Positions 11,630 to 23,229 of a stretch of 64,000 nt of DNA are shown here, in pieces. A program made the position numbers and the translations under genes. The notes beneath the pieces are model-generated. The model had not been told where the DNA came from. It worked only from the letters and a program-made list of their open reading frames with translations, and searched no databases. Source of the DNA: Gracilaria vermiculophylla (Eukaryota; Rhodophyta; Florideophyceae; Gracilariales; Gracilariaceae); the NCBI GenBank assembly GCA_019155205.2, contig JAHNZQ020003148.1, positions 1,471,982 through 1,535,981 of the forward strand. Direction: 5' to 3'. Positions within the stretch are counted from its first letter, which is position 1. Each line of letters begins with the position of its first letter.

Positions 11630-12424
11630 ATGAACCGCTTTCCCTTCCATCCATACATGCGCGGGCCTATGAACCGCTACGTTCGCTCCCGGCGAACTCA
11701 CGCGTCATTTTACGCAGTGGCGCTATTTTTCCAACTAGTCGACCGAATCTCCAAGTTACAGCACAAGCCACCTGTGACATTGGCCATAATTGCCATCAAT
11801 ATGGTGCTTTTTTTCCTTCCCCGTCTAAAGCAAGTGCTTCCGTCATACCTGAAACCTCTGATTTCTTCTGCGGAAAGGTACGTTTCGACTCGACGAACGT
11901 GCTTGAATCCCCGAGCAGTTTTGCGCGGGGAACGTTATCGTCTTTTGACGAGCTGCGTCATCCACGCGTCGGATATTCATGTTCTTCTTAATTCTACGAG
12001 CCTTTTGTACAAAGGAGTTGCACTAGAGACATCCCTAGGGTCTCTTTTCTTCTTCGCGCTAGTTGTGTACATGGGAATCGCATCACACGCATTGTACGTT
12101 TTAGTAGCGGTTGTATGGAAAAGTGTGGCGTCACCTCAGCTGATGGACAGATGTGTGGTAGGCTTCTCAGGCATCCTTTTCGGACTTAAAGTTGTTTTGA
12201 ATACGAATCCACGATACGGACGTCAGGCAGATCGTATCTTCAACGTGCGTATACCTGCAGGTGCAGCGCCATGGGCAGAACTGGTTCTTGCCAGTGCGCT
12301 GATGCCAAGAGTCAGCTTTCTCGGACATCTTTGCGGCATTCTTGCCGGTCTGATATATGTTTCTGTTCCTGTTGTTGTGTCGACTATCTCTCGTCGTATT
12401 ACAATGCCCAACTACTGGAGATAG
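11630..12424 (+). CDS. Rhomboid-family intramembrane protease (RHBDD1/RBL-like)
   Basis: 264 codons with several hydrophobic segments. Key residues follow the rhomboid plan: RLLTSCVIHASDIHVLLNSTSLLYKG (written here as RLLTSCVIHA then SDIHVLLNSTSLLYKG) gives the His-112/His-117/Asn-121 region on TM2 that stabilises the oxyanion; GFSG carries the predicted nucleophile Ser-180; GHLCGILAG carries the general base His-233. The LYKG..LE wording is typical of the RHBDD1/plant RBL subgroup. Such proteins cleave single-pass membrane proteins within the bilayer, in the ER or other endomembranes; the compartment here is unknown. No intron is needed. Both catalytic residues are present, so an active protease is likely. 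Confidence 0.8.
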   Translation: MNRFPFHPYMRGPMNRYVRSRRTHASFYAVALFFQLVDRISKLQHKPPVTLAIIAINMVLFFLPRLKQVLPSYLKPLISSAERYVSTRRTCLNPRAVLRGERYRLLTSCVIHASDIHVLLNSTSLLYKGVALETSLGSLFFFALVVYMGIASHALYVLVAVVWKSVASPQLMDRCVVGFSGILFGLKVVLNTNPRYGRQADRIFNVRIPAGAAPWAELVLASALMPRVSFLGHLCGILAGLIYVSVPVVVSTISRRITMPNYWR

Positions 12425-14148
12425 CTACCATTGGTGCAAAGATGCAAGGGAGAATTTATCATACATCTAACCGTCATCGGGAGGAATAGCAAAGTGGCTG
12501 GATATGAGGAACGGGGTATGACGATTTCTTTACGTACAGAGAGAGCATTTCTCCCCTTCTCTTTTGCTCGGTGACTTGGGCGTCTCGAAATACTGTCCAA
12601 GTTTTGTAGTCATGGGCTTGGCGCATGCTTGTCTAATCACACCAGAAGGAATTTTGTTCTGATCCAAGTGGTCCAAACCGGGTTAAGACAATGAACTTAA
12701 GCGAATGAAGCGATTTTTCATATACCGATATTTGTAAATGTGGCGGAAAGACCGTACTCAGATGCTCCGTTTCATTGAGACGCTTATGAAAATGATCCAG
12801 GACATATCTCTTGAAATTCATAGAATATTTCCACAAGCATTACAACAGAAGAGTCGGTCCTGTGCAACTAAAGAAGCAAACAAGTGCTATTCGACTGCCA
12901 TGACAAGAACAAAACGAGGTTTTCTATCGAGGGATCCCTAGTGCTATTTATCGTACATACATGCCGAAGGACCATCTAAAACAGAATAGAATACGCGGTC
13001 GTGCACAAGCGACCTCATAATCTGGCACTGCTCACAGTACGTTTATGTATCAAGCTCAATCATTGGAGGAGTAGAAGTTGGCCGACAGCATTCTGGTTCA
13101 GTGTCCTTGGTTTCTCCTTCTCTGTGTACCGGAGGCCTTGGGCGTGTTATCTTCGACCAAGGTCTTTCGGCTCTAAGAGGAATCAACTTTGATATTTATG
13201 AGATGCATGACACCACAGCTGTACGTCAAAGTGCAAGAAAAGGGTTTAATCGTCTTTTCTTCACGTGGCTTGATGCCATATCATTGTGTCTGGGGAAGGA
13301 CGGAGATAGAGAGCGGCCTCTGCTAAATACTCTGCTACACAAAAAGGAAACGGCAAAAAGCTTTCAAAGAATCTCGGAAGGCCTCACGGCTACTACAGGG
13401 CGAAAGAGATTCAGGCGACCCAAGCAGATATGAGATAACTAGGGCTCGGTCGTATTTTTCTAGTGGGCGACTTCGGAAATCGCAAAACATCATCAAAAGC
13501 ACGAAACGTTAACGATGTGCGTAACGTTGGTGAGGTTGTGCTTCGGATTTGCTCTACATCTCCACCCACAAGGCAAAGCATCACCCTAACACAAACGCAC
13601 TCTGGTTGACCCTGCAGCCTTCGGAATTGAATATTGCTATTGTTTAGGTTGAGCTCATTATTTGCCCCTGTGCATGTTTTCTTTTCTATGCGTGGTTTAC
13701 CTAAAATAACCCCAATGTTGCATACCTTATCAGTCTAGCTTGTTGGAGTTCATGATTTTTGAAATGACACCTTGCATTGCAATGTCAAACCCAGAGAGAA
13801 CTGTGAGTTTCAGATGAACAGGATATCTCAAAAGGGGGCCAAATTGTGCAATTTTGCCTCCTGTAGCCATCCTCCTACATGAAAACGCTAAAAACCGGGA
13901 TGCAAAAAGAAAGGAAATTCGAACCTCCTTGCGCAATTATTGCACGGGAACGTTCTCTGTCTTCTCCAGCAGAACACCGAATTCTGCAACTCAGAAACGC
14001 ATGACAAACAAAACCAAACATTTTTAGAAAAACATACCTACGTTTAGCATGTGACTATTGATTTCTTTTCGAAACTTAATACAGTTCACAACTCATCAAT
14101 TTAAATGTCACATTATGCTTCTTAAACGTACGAGGCTGCATAAAATAA
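12425..14148. other. Intergenic, no recognisable gene
   Basis: The longest frame is 110 codons (13101-13433, +), without a recognisable domain. Composition falls toward AT-rich as the Tc1-like elements begin. Nothing else is supported. Confidence 0.45.
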
Positions 14149-14689
14149 TACAGACTGTTTCAAAAACATACAACATGCTGTGAAATCTCGAAAAACTACC
14201 TAATGTATACTATTGTTAATGACGTACACTTTTACGTACTATTCACTATTACTTTTATCGCAAATAGTACGTTAGCATTAGCCTTAAGGTCGCCAAGTAT
14301 CCCTACTTCAAGGCAAGCTAACTACCCCTGGACCTGAGAAGGAGCGAGGGGTAGACCTCTGTGCCCGCTGTTATTGCTTGTGAACCATTCTCTCCACACT
14401 ACGCAACGATGAACTTCGACAACATGTCAGAAGTCCATACGAAAACTGTACGCCTACAAAAATAGGTTTCAGAAAAAAGTAAAATCAAAAAACTGTTTCA
14501 AAAACATGTGATCATCAGTAACAAATCTTTACTGCTCGACGCTCATTAGTTTATTCTGCACCATTTTTGCTGCAAAACGCAAATACAGCGTTTCCGCATC
14601 GACTTAATGTACATTTCCACGGTTGAAACATTTATAGACTTCCAGCAATTTTTAATATAGTATTTGAGTTAAAAAAGTGTCTGGAATTG

Positions 14690-15375
14690 CCGTCCATGCG
14701 CATAAACCATCCTCGCCAGCAGTTCCCAAACGTTTTCAATTGGGTTCAAATCTTGTGAGCGCGCCGGCCACTCTAAAACAGTACATCTGACTTCTGTAGC
14801 CAGTTTTTGATTAAAGACAAAGTGTGTACAGGCCCATTATCCTGTTGAAAAATTAAATTTTCTTCATAAAAACATAAAGAAAATGGTAACAAATAATTGT
14901 GTAGAAATTATTGATATTTCTCCGCCTTCACATTTGTCTCATTAAATGCAATTTCCGCGAGACCATTTTAAGAAATGCCCACCCGAACCATTATAAAGCC
15001 TCCACCTGAATTCTTGGTATAAAAATAATGCCGTTCTTTACAAAGATCGTGCCAATAAAATTTGTAGCGATCTGATCCGTCGAAATTAAACATTTTTTCA
15101 TCACTACAAATGACATTTTCCCATTTTCTTTTCCAATAGGCTTTTCCAGCACACCAGTCAACTCTCTTTTGCGTTTAATGGTCTTGGAGAAAGAAATTGT
15201 TCTTCTTTTTTTTATATTTAAATAACTTTGTGCTGTTTATCTGCTTCCATATAGTTGATTTAGAAACGTTTATATTGAAAATTATTCCAATTGTTTTGCA
15301 AGATACTTTTCCTTTGCACAACTTCCTTCTGATTCCTCTTTTGTCTGCTATGTTGAGCTTCTTACTGTAGTGCAA
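14690..15375 (-). pseudogene. Tc1/mariner transposase relic
   Basis: On the minus strand, successive blocks match Tc1 transposases: an N-terminal helix-turn-helix part (ADKRGIRRKLC..KTIG), then WENVICSDEKMFNFDG with the first catalytic Asp in the SDE context, YKFYWHDL and GGGFIMVRVGIS, then PIEN-type C-terminal wording around 14750 (second Asp and the Asp/Glu region). Stops and shifts break the C-terminal half. The match stops at about 15375, where unrelated sequence begins, so the 5' end is lost. It cannot encode a functional enzyme. Confidence 0.75.
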
Positions 15376-15526
15376 CGCCCCGTCGAGGGTCTGCCGCAAC
15401 AGCGGTCGTCATAAGTATTTCATCCGCTCCCGGCTGCCACAACCGTGGTTATGAATAGTATTAGCTTCACTAGCCCCATTTGGGGGTGTCCCTAGGAAGG
15501 GTAGTAATTGTGGCCTCGTGTGCCGA

Positions 15527-15626
15527 NNNNNNNNNNNNNNNNNNNNNNNNNNNNNNNNNNNNNNNNNNNNNNNNNNNNNNNNNNNNNNNNNNNNNNNNNN
15601 NNNNNNNNNNNNNNNNNNNNNNNNNN
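15527..15626. other. Assembly gap, 100 N
   Basis: Exactly 100 ambiguous bases, the customary filler for a gap of unknown size. It lies between two oppositely oriented Tc1-like transposase fragments, a structure that is hard to assemble. Confidence 0.98.
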
Positions 15627-15800
15627 TCATCTTTAATCAAAAATTGGCTACAGGAGTCTGAAGTATCTGTTCTAGAGTTACCGGCGCGCGCACCAGATTT
15701 TAACCCTATTGAAAACGTTTGAAGACTGCTGGCGAGGATGGTTTATGCGCATGGAAGGCATTTTTAGACAGTTTTTGAACTCAAAAACTGTATTAAAACT
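15627..15800 (+). pseudogene. Tc1/mariner transposase C-terminal fragment, opposite orientation
   Basis: The frame after the gap reads LIKNWLQESEVSVLELPARA then PDFNPIENV, a stop, and LLARMVYAHGRHF. This is the C-terminal DDE region of a Tc1 transposase (PxxxPxxNPIENxW). It closely matches the left copy but runs the other way, toward the right-hand terminal repeat. The N-terminal part is lost in the gap or absent. Confidence 0.75.
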
Positions 15801-16398
15801 TGCTGGAAATCTATAACAGTTTCAACTGTGGAAAAGTACATCAATTTGATGCCAAAACGTTTCATTAGCGTTACACATCAAAAAGAATGCAAAATAAACT
15901 ATTGAGCGTAGCGCAGTAAAGATTTGTTATTGCTGATCATATGTTTTTGAAACGGTTTTTTGACTATAATTTTTTCTGAAACCTATTTTTGTAGGCGTAC
16001 AGTATACATTTGGTTGTCTTTTTTGAGATTTCACAGCATGTCGTATGTTTTTGAAACATTCTGTATCTTGCAACTCTTTGATAGTGCTTTAGCAAACACT
16101 TTGTGAAGAGTCGTTGATGAACAACATGTCAACGAGAAATTGACGAGTCGCGAAAACATTTCACTCAAAAAAAACGTTTTGACCAGCTTTTGAAATATTC
16201 CATACAATCGCGCGCTCGTCGGCCCGCTGCAAAGTGCGTCCGTACTTCGTCAATCGCCCCTAGACCCAACACATGCATGGTGCGCCGGCCCATTTTCCAC
16301 CGTATATTTCGGCCAGTCTGTTTGCATCTCATTCCCAATACGTCAACTGTATTCACCAAAACATTGCGGCGCTACACACGCAGATACATAGTGAAGTA

Positions 16399-17274
16399 AA
16401 GTCTGTTTTAAAAGTACAGGACACCTGGCATTTTGATGCACATCATCGTTTTTAGTACTGTAGTGTTACCAAAATCAGTTTTTAAAAAACTTACACCAAA
16501 ATGAGAACTCCACCAATAACCCGCGTTCATTATTTCGAGTATTTCCAAAACTGTACAGGCCTGGCAGCTTTTCTTTCTTTACATTACGTACCTTAAGCTC
16601 TCATAGAACTTTTCTATGTTCAAATATTGTTTGGGGTTTTTTGCATATGAGAGCAATATGTAAAACTCTGTGGTTCATCTTAATCAAAGTTTTACTCAAT
16701 TTAGAATACATTCTATTTGCAGCTGTCTTTCATTTCAGTGCGCATTGCATACTGCGGCACCGGAATTTGTTTAGTTGCGGCTTCAAAAAGGAAACTATGT
16801 TCAGTTTTATAAACCGAAAGAGTTTCGAAACGTTTTTCATTATCATTTTATTCATTTTTTGTAAATGTTTCCTTGTTTTTGTGGGTGTTTTTAGTACAGA
16901 ATACATTGCTTGGATATTATTCTTGCAAAAGGTTATGCCCATTGTTGCAGCTGAGCATTATTAAGCTATCAATAAAACCTTATGTTTATATTACAGTAAA
17001 TATTTGAGAAAATGGTATAAAAATGAGAACACTGGCCTAGATCTAGGGTATTTACTGTATGAAGTATTGTGTTATAAGCGTTTAGTTTAGAAGATCTTAC
17101 GTCTTTTTGAAGAAAGAAAATAACGTGTTATAGGAATAGTTACGCGCGAGTTCGAATTGTCTTATACTTTTGAAACGCGTTTTTGACGGTTTTGACAAAG
17201 GACGGTGGCTACAGTAGGCACCAACCCATATTTTGGAGCGCTCCTGCACTGTCCTATACTTTTGAAACGCACTG
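16399..17274. mobile_element. Non-autonomous Tc1-like element
   Basis: The left end AAGTCTGTTTTAAAAGTACA at 16399 pairs with the right end, whose complement reads CAGTGCGTTTCAAAAGTATA (17274); TA flanks both sides. A further inner copy of the right-end core lies near 17155-17185. The ends resemble those of the neighbouring Tc1-like elements. The interior (about 870 bp, AT-rich) has only a 107-codon frame without transposase motifs. Confidence 0.55.
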
Positions 17275-17991
17275 TATCATCTCTTATATATTGCTGCGTT
17301 TCGTTATTTCACTTGTCTTGTCAATGGGTTGTCGGCGCCAGTTCATTGTGCTCATGTCATGTTTACTTTATGAAATAGGTGGAAACAAGAGGTGAGCGTA
17401 TTTCGCATTTGTTGTAAATGAGAAAACCTTCAGAATTACGCACAATCCAGACAATCAAAAATAGCAAAAAGAATGCCCTGGTAGTTGGCATCGTAAACAA
17501 ACTTGAAAGCTTCATTTTACTTGGCCTAAGAAATTCAATGAGAAATTCAATGCTGACGATGACCAACAGAATAATGCCTCTGGTAAAACCATGTCAAAAA
17601 ATCGGCTTCAAACGGCCGTATGCAGCCACAAATGCAACACGCCGACAAGCGCCACCGAGTTTTACATGGGAAGAAAGTGTAAAAAATGCGCCAGCAATTC
17701 AATTTTATTATCATTCTAGTAACATCCACACCAAGCACGACGCAAGTCCCGAGCGTAGCGGCGATTCATTCAAGCCATAATGACTCATGCCACGTGGCCA
17801 ACCTGAAGTAGTGGCAGCGCAACTACTCTCCAGGCTCTCGACGACACCCCGCTGTGCGCTTCAAGCTTTTTTGCGACACGTCACCGCGCTCGTCAAACGT
17901 TGCGCAAAACGGCGTCGTGTACAAAAGAACACGTCGCCTAGTATCACCACACGGCGCTGAAGCGCTGTGCTACAAAATCACAGTTGAAATA

Positions 17992-19267
17992 CAGTGCGTT
18001 TCAAAATCATATCACGCCAAAACACGCGCTAAAGTAGTACTGTAGTGCGCTTTTTGCAGAACATATATGTAAAAACCGTTTCATAATCATAACACTTCAC
18101 CATCAACATCCATCGTTATGGATCGACGTTCACCTCTTTCTCGCTCCAAACAGCTTGCCATAATACAACTAGAAGCTTATAGAAAATTATATGTCAAAAT
18201 TAGCCGACTTCTAAAACGTCATCCATTCACAACCCCCCGTATCCAAGAAAATTCAGCAACCTGTAGAACAAAAACACTTACAAGGCCTTCATACCTTTCC
18301 AGTCCTGTAGATAAACGAGTTAGAAAACGGAAACTGTGTCAAAGAATAGTTTCATGCAAAACAAATTGCAAAACCCTTAAACCTCAATGTTTCTAAATCA
18401 ATAATTTGACAAATAAGCAATAAAAAATTGTTCAAGTATAAACAAATGATTAAAACATTTCATTTAGAAGATAGCCATAAGCGAAAAAGCAATATATTTG
18501 TATGCAAACATGGCGTACTAGACAAATCAATGAGATACACTTATTTTTTCTTATGAATAAATATTCAACTTGGATGTTACAAATTGTTATAAATTTTATT
18601 GACATGATCTAAGAAAAAAAAGCTCTGAATTCCGGACCTGAAACTCTAGAGGCTGTTCTATGATGGTCCGGGCAGGCATATCAGAATATGGGAAAGCAGA
18701 TATTGCATTTATTCACACACATATAGATTTTGCATGCTATGAAAAAGTTGTTTGTAACTATAGACCAGCTTATAGATATTGTGTACACGAAAGAAGTTTG
18801 GTTTTCCAGCGAGATAATTAACCGGTGTACAAATCTAAAGTAGTGACAGATTGGCTACAAGAAGCAAGTATTACGGTAATTGATTCGCCAGCACGCTCCT
18901 AGCCGTGAACCCCAGTAAAAATGGATGACAGTTCTTATCAAGAACGCTTTATGGCCATGGAAGGCATTTTAGCGCAGATTTTGATTTGAAAAATTGTTTT
19001 AAGAATTACTTGGACAATACATCTATTTTTACAATTAATGCCTACATCACTTTGATGCCCAAACGCTGTATTTTCGTAATTAAGCAAAAAAGAGGAAAAA
19101 CTAGTTACTGAGTCGCCAAAAGAGACTTAAACTTCACAAAGTTGTTATGATTTTGAAACGGTTTTTGGACTTGAATTTATTTTTAATCTTGATCTTGTAG
19201 TCGTACAGTACCAAATTCACAATTTTTGTACTTGGACACCGACGTGTTATGATTTTGAAACAGACTG
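17992..19267 (+). mobile_element. Tc1/mariner-like element with IR/DR ends
   Basis: The left end CAGTGCGTTTCAAAATCATA (17992) pairs with the right end, complement CAGTCTGTTTCAAAATCATA (19267), both flanked by TA. Inner copies of the core (AACCGTTTCATAATCATAAC near 18075; complement near 19165) make the IR/DR pattern. The element holds a decayed transposase in plus orientation. Confidence 0.75.
18118..18990 (+). pseudogene. Tc1/mariner transposase relic
   Basis: The N-terminal 90 codons (18118-18396) read MDRRSPLSRSKQLAIIQLEA and on through a helix-turn-helix; the later VDKR..KRKLCQRIVSCKT matches the same stretch of the 14.7-15.4 kb copy. After a degraded middle, 18660-18990 resembles the DDE half (VRAGISEYGKADI; WLQEASITVIDSPARS). 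Several stops and shifts make it non-functional. It is the least truncated relic of this family here. Confidence 0.7.
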
Positions 19268-20017
19268 TATGTTCAATTTCTAGAAAGACCGCTTCCATTG
19301 AAAGCCTGTACAGGTGAACAATGCCATTAATGTGACCCATACTATCTCAATGAGCCGTACTTCCAGTAATATCATAGGAGTTATGCGGGCCACAATATAT
19401 CCAGCAATCATACCATTCAGTAGTCCAAAGAAGTAGTGTGGGCTGCAGAAAATACTTCACTCAATATAATGTGAGTAGCAGGTCCCATTAGTTTGACTCT
19501 CTGTTTCTAATAGCACTCATACTTCCAACCAACTCTACATCAAAACTGGCTCTATATTCCCGTTTAATTCTTTGTAACTCAAGAAGAACAGCTCTTCCCC
19601 CCCCGACACAACGTTCAGTGCAAATCCGCACCTTATCATACTTTTTCGAATAAATATCACTCCGTCACTCTCTCACTGCATTGCAACTTTTTTAACAGCC
19701 TTTGCAGCGATCTGCAAAAATAATCACTTAACAATGTTTGTAAAGCTTCCGAAACTGTTGTCGGCTTTCACTCACATAAGCACCATTTTGAATAACGTTC
19801 AGTTTCTTTTCATCCCTAATCTTCCGCGAATAGTGAAAATACGCACGGACAAGATCGTTACTCTGAAATTTAGTTTACAGAACTCTCTACCGAAGGCTAC
19901 ACAAATATTGGTGGATTATTGAGATTTGCAAACTCTCCCGGTGCATGACATCCGGGTTTTCAATAACGTCAGTTTCTAGTTTTTTGATTAGCTGTTACAG
20001 AATGAGGTTACAAAGCA

Positions 20018-20507
20018 CTGAGAAGCTTATGTTTTTGATAAATATCCTACAGTAGATTTTTACAGACATATTCCGGATTTTCCAAAACCTTTATGGGAGA
20101 CAGTTTTGCTTTGGTGGGACAGATGCGAGGAAAGAAAGATTGTGCCCATTCATTCTCATGGGAAAGCGGAAAATCGAGTAAGAGTGATCAATAGATTTAC
20201 GAATATATTTTGGAATCAAAAGGAGCAAATCTCTGCATTTTGTCGTTTCAAGTATGCTATAAATTTTATTGAAGGCCAAAACAAAAATATACGAAACCAG
20301 AACGCTAGAAAAGATTATGATGTATGGGTTTCTATTTTTCACAGTGCAAATGAAGCAATAAAAGATATGGATGGTTCTGATGCTTGTTTGTCACTCAGGG
20401 CTGCGCTGAAAAAACGGAAAAGTCTACTCTGTAAACTTGTTAGTTATATCTGGAGGATTGTATCTAAAGAGCAGGGTTTCCCAATACTCGAGCCTATACG
20501 TTGCTAG
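20018..20507 (+). other. Unrecognised coding fragment, probably transposon-derived
   Basis: After an in-frame TGA the frame stays open for about 160 codons (YPTVDFYRHIPDFPKPLWET, then ...WWDRCEERKIVPIHSHGK...) to the stop near 20505. The sequence is not low-complexity and looks like a real protein fragment, but I do not recognise the family. It lies in an AT-rich, element-laden tract, so a transposon origin is likely. The first ATG is at 20106. Confidence 0.4.
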
Positions 20508-20639
20508 GGGTGTTTCATGCTGTGCCCTACACGCGGGACATAAAAGGAGTTGAACGAATCTAGAACCATTTCGACTGCAATGGAAGAGAACGAGGTGTGA
20601 CTCCTTCTGTTAGACAACGGCTCTAATATGATAAGCGCA

Positions 20640-21610
20640 ATGCAGCGGGCGTGAGCGCATGGCAGTGTGCAATCTCGTGTCGCGGCGACGACAGACATCG
20701 GTGGCGAAGGCAGTGGGCATACAGTCGCCACAGCCGGTATCTCGGGGCGGCGTCCAGGAGCGGGCAGGCTACGTTCGCCAAGGCCGGTCGCAGTCTCATG
20801 CGCTGAGTTTCAGGGCCCGAGCGTCGGCATACTATCCAACGGCGGGTGCATCGCGCCCTGTATGATTGGTACGGTGGCCACGGCCTTTTTTCGCCGCCAC
20901 CACCGCACTCGCTGCTATGACTGCTGCTGTGCGCGCACGCAGCGATGACGTCCCGAATGTAAGCGAAATGTTTACGGGAGAAACGCGTCGTCTTTCTCAT
21001 CTGATACACCGTTTACGCCGTAGCCCCAATCCCTGCCGCTATCCAACCACCACCGGGCCACTTCCCGCATTATAAGCGCTTCGAACGCACCAGCCGAGTT
21101 TCGTGCGCCCCGTTGCAAACCTAAACGACGCCCTGCCCCCCCAACGCCCAGCCGACTTGTGTTCGCTGTGCTACGCTTCTCAACGCAATGCTCTAGCACG
21201 ACTCATTTCTGTCTTCCAGCCGCTTCGCCGCAACCACGACTCACCTCCACCGCCTCGTGCGTCTCAACGCGCAGCGTGCGCGCGCCACGCTGGCACGCCG
21301 AGCTCTTTGCCGCCCTTCTAGTTTGCTCCACTGCCGACTCGTTTTTGCCGCGCAGCGAGCCAGGGTGATGCAAATCTGTTGCCTCGCCGCTCCGCCTCCA
21401 TGCAGACTCGCTTTCGCCGCTTCGTGCGTCTCAGCGCGCCACTCTTGCACGCCGCTCTATTCGCCGCACCGCCGCACAACCAAATTGGCTCTGCCACGCT
21501 GCGCACCTTCGCGCGCCGAACGCTCCCGCCGTGGTCTTCGCCTTCCTAATTCATCGCCACGCAACCGAATCGTCTCCGCCGCGCCGCATGTCTCTTTAGA
21601 GTACAACCCT
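20640..21610. other. GC-rich island with degenerate internal repeats, no clear gene
   Basis: GC rises abruptly at about 20640 and falls at about 21600. Several overlapping frames exist on both strands (the longest 175 codons at 21257, +) with biased Arg/Ala/Ser/Cys content. The string CGTGCGTCTCA recurs at about 21256 and 21423, each time followed by similar CACGCC-rich text, so diverged tandem repeats are present. It may be a CpG-rich regulatory island or decayed gene; no product is supported. Confidence 0.4.
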
Positions 21611-23229
21611 GAGCAGGGTATTCCTAATGTCGTTCGAGCCCTCGTTCCCATCAGAAGGTCGTTGCAGTGGGTTGAGAAATCCAAGCACTGTTTAGAAAGG
21701 TGTAACTTTGCAGAGTGCGGCTGGATATACCTAGCAGGATTCAAGGGAACCGAAGTAAGAGGGATGGATCCTAGTAGAAAATAGCCCAGAAAAGGGGCAA
21801 AATGAATGAAAAATAGATAGGAAATTAGAGAAATTCCAAGGCGACGAAAAATTGCAGAAAAACATGACAACGGAAAAAACCCAAGACAGGGCGCAGTACA
21901 GTTAAAGTATTAAAACAATATATGTATAGCATCAAATCCAAACCAGTGGACGGACGGTATTCCCCGGGGACACGAAGTGGGTGAGTATTTCGTGCTATGT
22001 GGTGTACCTTTGCGAAAAAAATCACGCTTCGAAAGGCAAAAAGACAAAAATCCGAACTGCATTGAGTTTAATCTAGTAAGCGCATCAACCGCGAGATATA
22101 GCCTGAATAATAAGACTGTGCCGCTGAGCATTCTGGTTCTGACCTACAGTCCAATTACTACCATTCCTACTGTAGGCAATGCGTTTGGGGAAAGCACCAT
22201 CACTGCGCGTCAAAAAGGTGGCATGCGCCTGGCGTGTTTCACACACTCGCGCGGCCCCACACAAATAGAAAAACACTATCTGGATCCGATCTTCGGAGCC
22301 TCATCAAATTACTTGAAAGAAACCCATTTGTGGGTAATTCTCTCTTTGAAAATCCTCGCTAAGGAATTTACCGCGAGCGGTTGGTACTACTAAATCACCT
22401 TCTTTAGTGTCTAGACAGCCGAATGTCGTGCTCGAGAAGTGAAAACATAGCAGCACAAAACGACCCATGAGTCATTCCGACATTCCAGGCCGTCGTCTTC
22501 CTGAGACCAGCGACTTCATCAACTTTTGCTGCATTTCTGGACGCACAATCGCAATAAGTGACTTCGCCAACGTCGACCTCAAACTTCAGCACCATGAATC
22601 CTCTTAATTCTTGCAGCAGATCGTTTAGCGCAGAAAAGAATCCGAAACTGGGAGGCCGACAGCCTTTGCCGTATCCAAGCCTAATTAAAAGGTATTGTTT
22701 CTTAACCCTTCCACGGTCAGTTTCTCCACTGTTCTCGGTATTTTCACACATCGTGACAGTTGCTGCCTGGCATATTTCGAGAATCCTGCCGCCTACGACT
22801 ACAGTAACCATGTGTAGCTCAGCTTCAAACCAACGGATCCGTTGTCTTCACGAGAATGCTTGCTTATTCGCCAGATCACCCTTAATTCACTCCCGTATGG
22901 TTACGAGAAAAGCTTTCATGGACTATTAAGTCCCAGATAAAGAACTTTCGGATCGTCCTGGCAGAGGTATGGTTGACCTTTTGGTTTTGAGGATCCTAAT
23001 CGCTGCGGAGCCGCCATTTCTCGCCCGAAGATATTCTATGTTTGGATGTAAAAAATTAGATCAGGTTTGTGCGAACATAGACCAGTAGGCTAAAGAATTT
23101 CTCACCAGAGCGAGTCATTTTGCGGAGCAGTGTCCTACCGAACATAAGTTGGATCTTTCCAGATACAGCACCTACGTAGAATTCTCATACGGGGAGAGTC
23201 TTGCAGAGAAAGAGACATCAGTTAGTTTT
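21611..23229. other. Intergenic, no recognisable gene
   Basis: Frames up to 138 codons occur on both strands (21977-22393 +, 22404-22811 -) without a domain I recognise. The right part may be the distal remains of the minus-strand Gypsy element that begins at about 23230, but no integrase motif could be found. Confidence 0.4.

Larger units (their letters stand above)
14151..16063. mobile_element. Composite Tc1/mariner-like element with IR/DR ends, containing an assembly gap
   Basis: Outer ends are near-perfect inverted repeats: CAGACTGTTTCAAAAACATA at 14151 and the complement of CAGAATGTTTCAAAAACATA at 16063, each flanked by TA (14149-14150 and 16064-16065), the Tc1/mariner target. Inner copies of the same core lie inside both ends (about 14491-14506 and 15940-15956), giving the IR/DR arrangement known from some Tc1 families. 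Inside are a minus-strand transposase relic on the left and a plus-strand transposase C-terminus on the right, separated by about 150 bp of unrelated DNA and 100 N. Confidence 0.75.
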
